This document shows, piece after piece, positions 16,816-26,157 of a stretch of 64,000 nucleotides of DNA. The number at the start of each line of letters is the position of its first letter. The stretch's first letter is position 1. The DNA is from Halopiger xanaduensis SH-6 (lineage in GTDB: Archaea > Halobacteriota > Halobacteria > Halobacteriales > Natrialbaceae). The notes below the pieces were generated by a model. The model was not told the DNA's origin. It worked only from the letters and a program-made list of their open reading frames with translations, and made no database searches. The translations under genes were made by a program, and so were the position numbers. Location of the stretch: the NCBI RefSeq assembly GCF_000217715.1, contig NC_015666.1, positions 1,624,270 to 1,688,269 on the forward strand, given 5' to 3'.

Positions 16816-18060
16816 CTACACTCTATCATATAATTCCACAAATTTTTCTGTTATAACCTCGGGTGAGTATTGTCTAAGCTGAGATTCAGCCTGCTCAGAA
16901 TATGATCTGAGTATGGCTGGATCTAATACAGAAGTGAGTTCTTGTGTAAACTCATCAGCAGATGTATATGTAACGGTTTGTCCACAATCGCCAATTATCT
17001 TGTCTATGCTTCCAACATCTGTAGAGAATATGGGTGTACTTGCGCCCATTGCTTCTAAAAACACACGACCAAAAGGTTCGTCCCATCGTCCCGTATAAAG
17101 AAAGAGGTCATGCTTAGAGTACATTGTCGGTAATTGGTTGTACGGTACGTGTCCGTGAAGGGTTATGTTGTCGGATAATTTTTCCTTGTCAATTTCCCTT
17201 TCCAGGGTGGGACGGAGATCACCATCTCCTGCGATAGAGAGATTGAATTTACATTCGTGTTCTCGATGAAGTTTTTGAGCAATATCTATTAATCGATCCG
17301 TTCCTTTTCTGTGACGTAGCGTTCCCACAAATAGAATATTAAAAGGCTCCGTGAAATCACTTTGATGGGGGACATTAAAATGGTCATCGAACATGTTTGG
17401 AATTACTGATATTTTGTCAGCAGGGTATCCAAATGCATCGTATCTTTCTTTCACGTGAGGAGATAACGCTTGAAAATGGCTGATTCCGGGGAGATTTTTA
17501 TACCCTTTTCGAATCATACGATAATTTCTCATTCTACGTGCGAACACGTTCCCTGATCGCAATATATCCCAAGGAATGGAGTTATCTTCCTGCCAATTTA
17601 TAGTTGTACTCTCGTGTACTGAACAGGTCGCACATTTCAGTAGTCCATTGCTTTCACACGGTGCTTGGTTCATATAGAGAAGGTCATTTCGAGGGCAGAT
17701 CCCCCCAAATGCATTTAAGGTTACTACCGGAGATGTTTGTGTGTTGGTTCCGAGATGACCCATTGCAGGAATTGAACGCATTAAGTAGCTATGAACAATA
17801 TCGTATTTTCCTAATTCAGATTCTTTTCTGGTTATTGCCTTGTTCAACTCTTCTGCAAAATTGTAAATTTTCCCTCGCCTAACGCCCAGTTCTTCTACAT
17901 CATAGAGGTCTTGTTGTGCCTGATAATCATATTCTGATGTACAATATACAGTCACGTCATGGGAGCGTCCCGCAATATGATTAATAATTTGATCAGCAGA
18001 GTGAGTGGCACCGGTTCCCTCCGCAGAAGGCGCACTAGGGTGTATAAAAGCGATATCCAT
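16816..18060 (-). CDS. Glycosyltransferase family 4 with Cys-rich insert
   Basis: 414 residues. The start MDIAFIHPSAPSAEGTGATH is followed by a Rossmann-like domain and, at about residues 125-150, an insert containing GGICPRND, APCESNGLLKCATC: four cysteines that may bind a metal. The C-terminal domain shows NILFVGTLRHRKGTDRLIDI, LHGHVPYNQLPTMYSKHDLF and the donor motif GRWDEPFGRVFLEAMGASTP, with EX7E. The Cys insert is known from a subset of bacterial and archaeal GT4 enzymes of unassigned specificity. AT-rich codon use as in the neighbouring GT4. Confidence 0.85.
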   Translation of the reverse strand: MDIAFIHPSAPSAEGTGATHSADQIINHIAGRSHDVTVYCTSEYDYQAQQDLYDVEELGVRRGKIYNFAEELNKAITRKESELGKYDIVHSYLMRSIPAMGHLGTNTQTSPVVTLNAFGGICPRNDLLYMNQAPCESNGLLKCATCSVHESTTINWQEDNSIPWDILRSGNVFARRMRNYRMIRKGYKNLPGISHFQALSPHVKERYDAFGYPADKISVIPNMFDDHFNVPHQSDFTEPFNILFVGTLRHRKGTDRLIDIAQKLHREHECKFNLSIAGDGDLRPTLEREIDKEKLSDNITLHGHVPYNQLPTMYSKHDLFLYTGRWDEPFGRVFLEAMGASTPIFSTDVGSIDKIIGDCGQTVTYTSADEFTQELTSVLDPAILRSYSEQAESQLRQYSPEVITEKFVELYDRV

Positions 18061-18252
18061 ACATTGGTAGCTTGATTTTCTGGTATAAATACCCTGTGAT
18101 CAGTCCTATCAAACCATTTTACGTTATATATAATGTAATTATACATAATTCGCTAGCATCATTATTGAGTTCATGGAAGCTGAGCTCACTATAGTCTGGT
18201 CTGGACAACATCGTACACCGCAGATCGCTTTGAGACACAGCTCAACGACCCC

Positions 18253-18458
18253 GGCAGTGTTCAGATAAGCGACTGCCGGCTGAGTAACCACCGTCGGGCG
18301 GGACTGAAAGGGGCCGCTGTCTCGGCGAACCCCGACGAAGCAAGGACCGCAGGACGGAGTCCAAGGACCGCAGCGAGTAGCAGAAGTCGAGACGGCGAGG
18401 GCTTTCAACACCGTCTCAGTCAATCTTCGAGCAGAATCGCTCATATCTGAACAGTACT
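18253..18458. mobile_element. MITE with 9-bp target duplication
   Basis: A roughly 206-bp element has inverted ends GGCAGTGTTCAGATAA (left) and AGTACTGTTCAGATAT (right, read inward), sharing TGTTCAGATA exactly. It is bracketed by the identical 9-mer AACGACCCC at 18244-18252 and 18459-18467, the footprint of insertion. The ends resemble those I recall for haloarchaeal IS6-type elements; no transposase is encoded. The interior carries AAGGACCGCAG twice and an ACTGAAAGGGGC stretch. The rest of 18061-18592 is non-coding. Confidence 0.7.
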
Positions 18459-18561
18459 AACGACCCCAACCGAACCACTCTTATTTGGATAGATACATGG
18501 AATGCTCAACGGGCGTCTCACAAGATGACTAAATATCTATACACACTTTGACACATTTATG

Positions 18562-18568
18562 ATAAAAA
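18562..18568 (+). promoter_or_regulatory. TATA box of the flippase gene at 18593
   Basis: ATAAAAA is centred about 28 nt upstream of the ATG at 18593, matching a leaderless haloarchaeal promoter and supporting that start codon. Confidence 0.5.
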
Positions 18569-18592
18569 CTCCAATATTTCAAATATTCGATT

Positions 18593-20104
18593 ATGAAGAG
18601 TAAAGTATTACTGGGATTCCTCTCAATTTTAGGGTCCAAACTCGGGGTGGTCTTACTCGGTTTAATCATCACACCGATTCTTGTTCGGTTACTGGGGAGC
18701 ACATTGTACGGTGACTACGCATTTGTAATGTCTATGCTTGGTATTACCATGATTCTTGTCAATGCAGGTATTTTTGATGGGACGCGGAAGTTCATGGTTG
18801 AGGACCGAGACCAACAAAATTGGCAGGACTACGTTTTTGGGTTCTATTTTCGTGTTGCGCTTGGGCTTGCCTTCCTGGTGCTCTTATCTTTCGTCCTGTT
18901 CGCATGGACTGGGTTACCCAGACAGTTGTTCGGAGTTGAATTTGTACTCTATTTTTATTTACTCGGAGTACTAGTTCTGGGACGGCAAGTATTCTCCGTC
19001 GCTCGTGGCGGTTTGATAAGTCTCGGACTTGAAAAGAAGAGTGAGCCTTTGCCCATAATTAAAAAGGTTCTCTTTGGTATCATCAGCCTTTCGCTCGTCT
19101 ACGTAGGCTATGGTGTCGTTGGGGTTCTTGTCGGACAGATTGTCGCAACAGTTGTGGTCTCAATCATCGCATTAGTAATCTTGTTCAAAAGGTTGGATTT
19201 GGATGCTGTGTTCGGCCGTGTTCCTTCTGATTTCCCAAAACGGAGATTGCTATCATTTAACAAATTGAGTGTCGTATTTATCCTCCTTACGACCTCTCTC
19301 TATCATATTGATATACTCCTTTTGCAGCCTTTAGCGGGGAGTCAAGCAACTGGGTACTATCGAGCATCACTTGTCATCGCGGAGTTCCTCTGGCTCGTAC
19401 CAAACGTATGTCAGACGGTTTTACTACACTCCTCATCAGAACTCTGGTCAAAGAAACAGACAGACGAGATCACGGAATTAATATCTCGCGTAACTAGGTA
19501 CAACATCGCGTTTTTGGTATTGGTGGGGCTCGGTCTGACTGCTCTCGCCAAGGATTTTGTCCCGTTATACTTCGGAGCCGAATTTGAGGAGTCAGTTCTC
19601 CCGTTGTTGATCCTCCTTCCTGGCGTAATTGGCTTTGCCATCTCCCGGCCAATTTTCGCAATTGGACAAGGAAAAGGGAGCCTCCGCGTACTTATTATGG
19701 CGACGGGTACAGCAGCACTCATCAACCTTTTTTTAAACCTCTTGCTCATCCCAGAATACGGCATGACTGGGGCAGCAATTGCGACGTCAATTGGATACGG
19801 ATCTATGCTAATTTTTCACGTCCTAGCAGCGCGACAAATCGGCTTCAATCCTCTTATGGACCTACGACTTAACCGAATCGCGGTAACAGGCTTTGTCACA
19901 GCTATTGTAATCTTTAGTAGCACAGCGCTCATTGAATCAGCGATCCTTTCGCTGGTAGTGGTCCCGCCAGTCGGGTTTGTCGTATATATGTTGATTGGAC
20001 TCAAAATTCGTATAGTCTCACCGGATGAAATACGCGAGGGCACGAACCGACTCCCAGATCCGATAAGTAGTCTCGTCAATTGGACAGCCGCTATAATTGA
20101 TTGA
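18593..20104 (+). CDS. Wzx-like polysaccharide flippase (MOP superfamily)
   Basis: 503 residues with about 13-14 hydrophobic helices. The N-terminus LLGFLSILGSKLGVVLLGLI and the motif LVRLLGSTLYGDYAFVMSML are typical of RfbX/Wzx flippases; a later YGMTGAAIATSIGYG is the second conserved family signature. Such proteins move undecaprenyl- or dolichol-linked repeat units to the outer face of the membrane. With the Wzy-like polymerase at 13346 it would form a Wzx/Wzy pathway. Codon use is intermediate between the AT-rich genes to the left and the GC-rich genes to the right. Confidence 0.85.
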   Translation: MKSKVLLGFLSILGSKLGVVLLGLIITPILVRLLGSTLYGDYAFVMSMLGITMILVNAGIFDGTRKFMVEDRDQQNWQDYVFGFYFRVALGLAFLVLLSFVLFAWTGLPRQLFGVEFVLYFYLLGVLVLGRQVFSVARGGLISLGLEKKSEPLPIIKKVLFGIISLSLVYVGYGVVGVLVGQIVATVVVSIIALVILFKRLDLDAVFGRVPSDFPKRRLLSFNKLSVVFILLTTSLYHIDILLLQPLAGSQATGYYRASLVIAEFLWLVPNVCQTVLLHSSSELWSKKQTDEITELISRVTRYNIAFLVLVGLGLTALAKDFVPLYFGAEFEESVLPLLILLPGVIGFAISRPIFAIGQGKGSLRVLIMATGTAALINLFLNLLLIPEYGMTGAAIATSIGYGSMLIFHVLAARQIGFNPLMDLRLNRIAVTGFVTAIVIFSSTALIESAILSLVVVPPVGFVVYMLIGLKIRIVSPDEIREGTNRLPDPISSLVNWTAAIID

Positions 20105-20153
20105 CTGAATCAGTCGTTATCTATTTAGTGAACTCCACAGCAATAATACCTAT

Positions 20154-20993
20154 CTATTTACTGAATTTATAGAATAATTCAGCTCGGTCACCTCGCGGTA
20201 ACTTCTCGGCCGTGAACCCGAACTCCTCAAACCGATTTCGGATATCCGTGGCAGAACTATCGAAATCCTCGACGGAGGGTCGCCTCTCGTTACCAGGGAG
20301 ATGTACTTCACAGTAAACTACTCGGCAACTCGGTGCTGACAGCGCACGCTCTAACCCATCAATTACGAGCGGTTCAGCGCCTTCGACATCAATCTTAACC
20401 ACGTTCGGCGGTGGTATCTCACCGTCGTCAATCAACTGATCCCCGGTGGTCGTTGGGACCTCAATGGTATCCTTGTTATCGCCGGGTCCGATTGCTGACG
20501 AGCCATATCCAATGTCCGACTCCTTGGGCTGGCTGAACCCAATAGTTCCGACCGAATTGGAGAGCGCCATCTCAATCACCTCAATGTGCTCAAACCCGTT
20601 ACGGGAGATATCCTGTTTGAGTAAGTCGAGGTTCGGCGGATACGGTTCGAATGCGATCACATTCCCGTCTGGGCATTCATTAGCCGCAAATAACGAGTAA
20701 AGACCAGTGTTAGCACCAATGTCGTAGACGACATCGTCGGCCCTGATTTCATCAAGAAAATCGGCGAGTTCCTCTTTTTCTGAGTTGAATCGTTCGTGGT
20801 TTCGTTCCACCATCGCTACGGAAGGTGCCGAAAAGCGAACAGTCCACCCCTCTAGGGTGAGTGAACATTCGCCTCTGATCGACATCGTCCTGTAGTATGC
20901 GTCTCGACGCGCTTTTTTGAATGCTCGTTTAAGCAGAGTTTTTGCTCCTTGATTCTGATAGATAGAGAGGCTACGAGCAATGAGTGAGGACAT
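20154..20993 (-). CDS. FkbM-family SAM-dependent methyltransferase
   Basis: 279 residues. The SAM-binding motif is VVYDIGANTGLYSLFAANEC (about residues 85-104), followed by VIAFEPYPPNLDLLKQDI and the family signature NVVKIDVEGAEPLVIDGL (about 200). FkbM-like enzymes O-methylate sugars or macrolides; here methylation of a glycan residue is likely. The gene points toward the convergent flippase gene with 49 nt between stops. A second FkbM protein lies at 44407. Confidence 0.85.
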   Translation of the reverse strand: MSSLIARSLSIYQNQGAKTLLKRAFKKARRDAYYRTMSIRGECSLTLEGWTVRFSAPSVAMVERNHERFNSEKEELADFLDEIRADDVVYDIGANTGLYSLFAANECPDGNVIAFEPYPPNLDLLKQDISRNGFEHIEVIEMALSNSVGTIGFSQPKESDIGYGSSAIGPGDNKDTIEVPTTTGDQLIDDGEIPPPNVVKIDVEGAEPLVIDGLERALSAPSCRVVYCEVHLPGNERRPSVEDFDSSATDIRNRFEEFGFTAEKLPRGDRAELFYKFSK

Positions 20994-21773
20994 GGTTACG
21001 GCTATGTTATCTCAGAGCATCCATATCTGTTTTGATATCCCAGATGATGCCTCAATTTTGTTTCTCATCACTGCTCGCTAGTCTTGGCTTTTTCGTTCCT
21101 TAGAGCCCTTGGCTCTATGGAAATCCTGCTATTAAGACCCTGGGGGGTGAACTCAGACCTGCCTTGATCGCGTATCAACAGGAGGAGTCAGTAACCGATA
21201 TTTCGATAATAGTGAAGTTCACAAAAGAAGAATGGAACAAGAATACCGAATGTAAGTTCGCCCCTTGTTCTATATTTGTTCTACTTAATCGCCAAACATC
21301 TGGCGCATTTTCGGAGATTCTTTCTAAACTTCTCACTTGATAAATTATTAGGCTTACCGAACCCAATGGATAAAACCCACAGTCGATCGGGCCGAGTGCG
21401 TGAAAGCAAGTAACCTGAAACACTGGATCTGCAGACAGGAGCCCGGCATCAGCGAGAGCTGCACCAAAAAATGGGTCTCGCGAACGATCGACGCCGTCCT
21501 CGAGTTTTCGAAACACCGCCTCGTGGTCCGCAAACGCACGACCGTAAGAACGTCCCCAAGTATACCGAACGGCGATTGGTACGTCCCGTCGATACGGACG
21601 TACCGGGTGAACGTGCCGGCTTAAGCGGCAGGTCCAATACAGACCGCAGATCCGGATCGAGCGACAGACTACCGACGATGATCTGACCTTCCCGGTGACA
21701 GATGACGTCCACAGAAGCAAGTTCTTGCGATGCGAGCGGTTTCGCTAGCGCAATCGGATCGACAGCGCGCTCC
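20994..21773. other. Degenerate region without intact gene
   Basis: There is no intact gene in this stretch. On the minus strand two adjacent segments look coding: one reads ALLDHLHERFGRQLERAV and EGQIIVGSLSLDPDLRSV (about 21850-21630), the other GRSYGRAFADHEAVFRKLED and AALADAGLLSADPVFQV (about 21560-21410). I cannot assign either; they may be the wreck of one gene or a transposase. Confidence 0.3.
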
Positions 21774-22081
21774 AGTTGTCTGCCGAACCGTTCGTGTAGG
21801 TGATCTAAAAGCGCTTCCCGAAGCTGTCGCACTGAACGCCCTTCGGGACGGACAGCTGCTGTACGGTGTCGCCAGACGAAAGCGGCAGATGAATGGCGAC
21901 TCGATACCTTGAACGAGGAAAGGGAACGACGACAACGCGAATTTATTGACCGCTTCGCCAAGAGTGGAATCTAATGGTCGACGGAGACGTTGTCGTTCAT
22001 TGCCTAGAGTTGATCAACCAGTCTACAAACGAGTACAAGGAGATGCGAGATGTATTATTGTATGTCACAGGTCTGGCGTGA
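21774..22081 (+). pseudogene. Remnant of an MNT nucleotidyltransferase / HEPN pair
   Basis: In one frame the plus strand reads VGDLKALPEAVALNALRDGQ LLYG (21804-21879); after a frameshift near 21880 it resumes as ADEWRLDTLNEERERRQREF and ends DRFAKSGI at a TAA (21972-21974). This looks like the C-terminus of a minimal nucleotidyltransferase antitoxin (MntA type). The TAATG overlap starts a 35-codon frame MVDGDVVVHCLELINQSTNE...KEMRDV, resembling the N-terminus of a HEPN-domain toxin (HepT). Both are truncated; the catalytic GSxxxG-SDxD and RX4-6H motifs are absent. The call rests on pattern recognition of short segments. Confidence 0.4.
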
Positions 22082-22352
22082 AACGACGGAGTACGAAAAC
22101 TCTGGATAACTGACGGTCACCGTAAAACTGTCCACGCGGCCTCTCACAGCCTCTCGAAGAGGAGCCACTCTCTGGGTGAACCCCATCTCAGCCGATCGCG
22201 CCTATTCGTGTGTAATCGGTACTGTACGTGTCTCACAGTTGGAGACGACAGGTGCGCACGAAGGACTGGAGAACAGATCGATCGGTGATGGCATGGACGA
22301 AAATCAGTCGAATGCCTGATCCACTACATCGGTATCCTTCAGCGTGTCCAGA
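22082..22352. other. Intergenic region, no gene seen
   Basis: Nothing recognisable beyond the 3' flank of the epimerase gene. Confidence 0.4.
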
Positions 22353-23276
22353 TCAAATCAGCGTCGCAAGTCCTTTTTCGAGTGAAACCGACGGTGAGAA
22401 TCCGAAGTTCGATTTAAGTTTAGAAATATCAGCACGACTTTTCTCGATATCACTAGGACGTGCATCGACGTGAACGATTTCCGATTCCGAATTCGCGATT
22501 TCACGAATCGTTTCGGCTAGCTCGAGAATAGAGACGCTCTCTCCGGTTCCCACGTTGAATACGCCAGTTGCCTCGGAATGTAAAGCCAACAGGTTCGCCC
22601 GCACAATGTCCTGAACGTGGACGAAGTCTCGAGTCTGCGTCCCATCGCCTTCGACCGTAATTTCGTTCCCAGTGGTCGCCTGTTCGACAAAGACGCCGAT
22701 AACGGCACTATAGTCGCTATCGAGTTGGCCCGGCCCGTACACGTTGAAGTATCGAAGTATAACCGCGTCTAGATCGAACTCCTCGATGTACAGCTGAACG
22801 TACTCTTCCGCAGCGAGCTTCGAGACTCCGTACGGAGATGTTGGATTCGTCGGCGCATCCTCGGAGATCGGCACCGACTCGGGCTGGCCGTATACCGCTG
22901 CACTCGAGGCAAACACGAAACGAGCGGACTCGTCATGCGCTCGCTTGAGCAGCTTCAGAGTCGCAGTAACGTTGATGTCATGCGTGAGCTCGGGATGATG
23001 CATCGACTTCTCGACGCTGATCAACGCCGCTTGATGAAAGATCACGTCGACGTCCGCGGTTGCCCGATCCAGATCGTCATCGTTCCTAATATCTCCCTCG
23101 ATTAACGTCGCTTCGTCCGGAACGTTCGATCGAGAGCCACTCGATAAGTTATCGAGCACGCGCACCTCGTTTTCGTCAACAAGTGCCTCAACGATATTGC
23201 TCCCGATAAAGCCAGCGCCGCCGGTAATGAGAATCTCTTTCTCGGAGAGAGATGGCATTCCGTCGTGCGAACTCAT
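22353..23276 (-). CDS. NAD-dependent sugar-nucleotide epimerase (GalE/WbpP-like SDR)
   Basis: 307 residues of extended short-chain dehydrogenase. The dinucleotide motif is ILITGGAGFIGSNIVEAL (about 11-28); the catalytic triad is Ser in FASSAAVYG, and Tyr-x3-Lys in SPYGVSKLAAEEY; RYFNVYGPGQ is the substrate-side motif typical of UDP-glucose/GlcNAc 4-epimerases. It would supply a UDP-hexose to the polysaccharide machinery. Its ATG overlaps the TGA of the sugar-phosphate transferase gene (ATGA at 23273-23276), which fixes the start and shows translational coupling. Confidence 0.85.
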   Translation of the reverse strand: MSSHDGMPSLSEKEILITGGAGFIGSNIVEALVDENEVRVLDNLSSGSRSNVPDEATLIEGDIRNDDDLDRATADVDVIFHQAALISVEKSMHHPELTHDINVTATLKLLKRAHDESARFVFASSAAVYGQPESVPISEDAPTNPTSPYGVSKLAAEEYVQLYIEEFDLDAVILRYFNVYGPGQLDSDYSAVIGVFVEQATTGNEITVEGDGTQTRDFVHVQDIVRANLLALHSEATGVFNVGTGESVSILELAETIREIANSESEIVHVDARPSDIEKSRADISKLKSNFGFSPSVSLEKGLATLI

Positions 23277-24757
23277 TCGTCAGAGGCGAACTCCCTGACG
23301 TCGGATAACACTTTCCAGATCTGTCGAACGACGATCTTCACATCGAACCAGAAGGATTGGCGACGAACGTATTCGAGATCGTACCAGAGTTTCTTTCCCG
23401 GTTCGTGGCCAGTTACGTCGTTGATCTGTGCAAGGCCAGTGAGACCCGGTTTGACGAACCAGCGTTTCTCCCAGTCGATACCGTCCCTCTGTATTTCGGT
23501 GTCGAGCTCCGGCCGCTCGGGCCGAGGTCCGACGACGCTCATGTCACCGACGAGTATCGACCAGAGCTGCGGAATCTCATCGAGATGCGTCTTCCGGAGG
23601 AGACGACCGACACGCGTTACACGTGGATCAACATCGCCAGCATCTTCTTCGCTGATCTTCGCCCCCGTCTTTGATTCCGCATTCTCTACCATACTCCGGA
23701 ACTTGTACACGGCAAACGATTCTCCGAACACTGCAGTTCGGTCCTGTTGATAGAGCACTGATCCGCCATCGTCAAGCTTGATAGCTGCCGATATAGCGAC
23801 GATTATAGGTGCAAGTGCGACCAGTGCAGCCGTCGCGAATGCAATGTCGAACAGCCGCTTGAACAGGTGATCCAGCGGATCCCACGGCTCGAGATCGATG
23901 TCGACTAAGTCCCCAACATCACCCTCGGCGACCAACACGCTGTCGGCGTACTCCCGATGGACCTTCGCATCCACGCCGTGTTCGTAACAGGCATCTAAAG
24001 CGCCAAAAAACTCCGCTCGATCGGCCTGGCGAAACGCTAGGACGACGGTGTCGATGTCGTATTCGACGAGCGTATCCTCGAGTCGAGAGAGCCCGCCGAT
24101 CCGAGACAATTCGTCGAGGGCTTGTTCGAGTTCCTGATTCCCACCGGTGTGCTGCAACGCCAGTCCACCGTCGGCAGTAACTCTCATCCCGTCGTCCTCG
24201 CCGATAGCGCCCTCGTTGAACTCGTAGTAGTCCACGCTCGAGGGACAGAGATACCCGAGGACGGGCGCGTCCACGGCAGGTGCGATGCGTTCGATCTGCG
24301 CCAGATCGTCGCCGACGAGGAGCGTTCGCCCGTCGGCCCCCTGTGGGCGGCGCCGGATCCAGACGAACCACGCGGGCAGGACGATTCCGAGCAGCCCGAT
24401 GATCATCACGAGCGTCGCTCGCGGCAGCCGGTGCGACCACTTGAAGTAGCCAAGTGTCGCGAGCGCGAACCCCGCCACGACAACGCGTTTTTGGACCAGT
24501 ACCACGGTATCCAGAATCCGCCGCGGGCGGGGTTTGTACAGCGGCAGGAGACTCACCGTCACCGTCACGACGGATAGCAGGACGGCCAAGTAGAACGATT
24601 CGCCGGTGAGTACGGTGGCCTCGAGCCGATTGAAAAGCGGCACGTACGTGGTAAACAGCGTCTGGGAGAGTTCGTGGTTGGCGGCGACCACGGCGGCGAG
24701 GGTCAACCCGATCACGCCGAGGAGGCTCACGACACGAAACCGCCACCCAGTAAGCAT
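23273..24757 (-). CDS. Polyprenyl-phosphate sugar-1-phosphate transferase (PNPT, WbaP/WcaJ-like)
   Basis: 494 residues: four N-terminal membrane helices (about 8-150), a Rossmann-like CoA-binding domain (about 160-290), a fifth membrane segment (LFKRLFDIAFATAALVALAP) and a C-terminal bacterial sugar-transferase domain with YKFRSMVENAE, LRKTHLDEIPQLWSILVGDM, VGPRPERPELD and KPGLTGLAQIN. These enzymes start polysaccharide synthesis by moving a sugar-1-phosphate to a C55-type lipid phosphate on the cytoplasmic face. It is coupled to the downstream epimerase, so that epimerase may make its donor. It is the best candidate initiator for the 10-20 kb island. Confidence 0.88.
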   Translation of the reverse strand: MLTGWRFRVVSLLGVIGLTLAAVVAANHELSQTLFTTYVPLFNRLEATVLTGESFYLAVLLSVVTVTVSLLPLYKPRPRRILDTVVLVQKRVVVAGFALATLGYFKWSHRLPRATLVMIIGLLGIVLPAWFVWIRRRPQGADGRTLLVGDDLAQIERIAPAVDAPVLGYLCPSSVDYYEFNEGAIGEDDGMRVTADGGLALQHTGGNQELEQALDELSRIGGLSRLEDTLVEYDIDTVVLAFRQADRAEFFGALDACYEHGVDAKVHREYADSVLVAEGDVGDLVDIDLEPWDPLDHLFKRLFDIAFATAALVALAPIIVAISAAIKLDDGGSVLYQQDRTAVFGESFAVYKFRSMVENAESKTGAKISEEDAGDVDPRVTRVGRLLRKTHLDEIPQLWSILVGDMSVVGPRPERPELDTEIQRDGIDWEKRWFVKPGLTGLAQINDVTGHEPGKKLWYDLEYVRRQSFWFDVKIVVRQIWKVLSDVREFASDE

Positions 24758-25030
24758 TCGTTACAGGGAAGGTTCCGACAGTGGCATAAGTTTGTTGAAA
24801 GGCGAGTTCCTCCGGGCGGCCTACAGGCTAAGCCGTGTGCCCCGGGATTTGACTCCGGATTCCGAAGTAGACGTTTTTCCCGATGCTCGAGAGATTGAAT
24901 ACACAGTCTTCATTCGAAAACAGTTGACGAAGTCGATCGACGGTAACGGGGTGACTTTCGCTAGCACCGTGTCAAAACACCTATGGCCTTTCGAACGACT
25001 CACCACTGGTATGAACACTCCGGGTGAGCT

Positions 25031-26155
25031 ATGGAACTGATCGACGAGAAGGGGAATCTCTTCGGCGTCGTCAACGTTATCGATGCACTTGTGGTTTTAC
25101 TCGTTCTCGCGGTCGGTATCGCCGGTATTGCGGTCGTCGGCGTTCTCGGTCCAGGAGACGACACTACGGACGGTGACAACGGTCCATCGATCGAAACCCG
25201 CTACGCAACGATCGATCTCGACACGCAGTCGTCCTCGAGCGCCGAAGCCATCGCCACGGGTGACAATATGACAAGCGGCGTCGATGATGAACGCCTTACG
25301 GTTACCGATGTCTATGCGATTCCGACCTCGAGCGAGACGGCCGACGTAACCGTCCGCACCGAGGTCGAGGGAACACAGTACGAGAACGGTACGCTCGCGT
25401 TCAGCGGCAGCGAGTTGGCAAGCGGCCACAATATCTCGATCCAAACCGATGAGTACGACGTAACCGGCTCCATCAAGACTGTCGAGAACACGACCGCCAA
25501 ACTACAGACCAACGAAACCGAGGTCTTGTTCGAACAGACGGTCGACCAGGAGACGGCCGAAGCGATCGAGACTGGCGACGAATCACAGCTCGGCAACGAG
25601 ACGATTGGAACCCTCGAAACGGTCTCTGTCTATCCCATCGGCAACGGACAGTACCGTGTTATCGCCGGCGCGACGCTCGAGACCCTCGCAACCGAAGACG
25701 ACCCGCGGTACGGCTCCGCACTCGTCGAGCCCGAATCGACGATTGCGTTCTCGACGGCCGAGTACGATCTCCAACCTACGATACGCGAACTCGGAACAAC
25801 GGAGGAACCAGGCGAGCCGACGACGACCACCGTCGAAATCGATCTCAACCAACTCGGAGACCGCGAAGCATCCCAGTTCGAACCCGGACTAACCGAGACG
25901 GCGGGCGGTGACACGTGGGCGACGGTTACGAGCGTCGACCGCGAACCGGCCTCGGTCATCGTCGAAACCGAGGATGGCAATCTGCACGAGCGCCAGCACC
26001 CAACCAAATACGACGTGACTCTCACCGTCGAACTGCAGACCCGCGAGACTGATCTCGGGTTGCAGTTCAAGAGCCAGTCCTTCCGGAACGGTGAGACTAT
26101 CTATCTCGACTTTGGTGTCACAACCGTCGAGGAACGCGCGTGGATCGTTGACTGA
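25031..26155 (+). CDS. DUF4330-family membrane-anchored protein
   Basis: 374 residues. The N-terminus MELIDEKGNLFGVVNVIDAL followed by the helix LVVLLVLAVGIAGIAVVGVL is the DUF4330 signature; the rest is an acidic extracytoplasmic region rich in Thr and Glu with repeating beta segments (about 60-370), as in long haloarchaeal members. DUF4330 proteins often sit next to polysaccharide or cell-surface genes but have no known activity. It overlaps nothing and is followed after 2 nt by the next gene, so the two form an operon. Confidence 0.75.
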   Translation: MELIDEKGNLFGVVNVIDALVVLLVLAVGIAGIAVVGVLGPGDDTTDGDNGPSIETRYATIDLDTQSSSSAEAIATGDNMTSGVDDERLTVTDVYAIPTSSETADVTVRTEVEGTQYENGTLAFSGSELASGHNISIQTDEYDVTGSIKTVENTTAKLQTNETEVLFEQTVDQETAEAIETGDESQLGNETIGTLETVSVYPIGNGQYRVIAGATLETLATEDDPRYGSALVEPESTIAFSTAEYDLQPTIRELGTTEEPGEPTTTTVEIDLNQLGDREASQFEPGLTETAGGDTWATVTSVDREPASVIVETEDGNLHERQHPTKYDVTLTVELQTRETDLGLQFKSQSFRNGETIYLDFGVTTVEERAWIVD

Positions 26156-26157
26156 CA

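Noticed and set aside
18139-18444. 101-codon minus-strand frame over the MITE
   Set aside because: It crosses the inverted end of the element and shows no protein-like composition.
24758-25030. Plus-strand frame (144 codons) ending at 25040 between the sugar-phosphate transferase and DUF4330 genes
   Set aside because: It starts as antisense of the transferase and runs into the promoter region; no independent coding signal.
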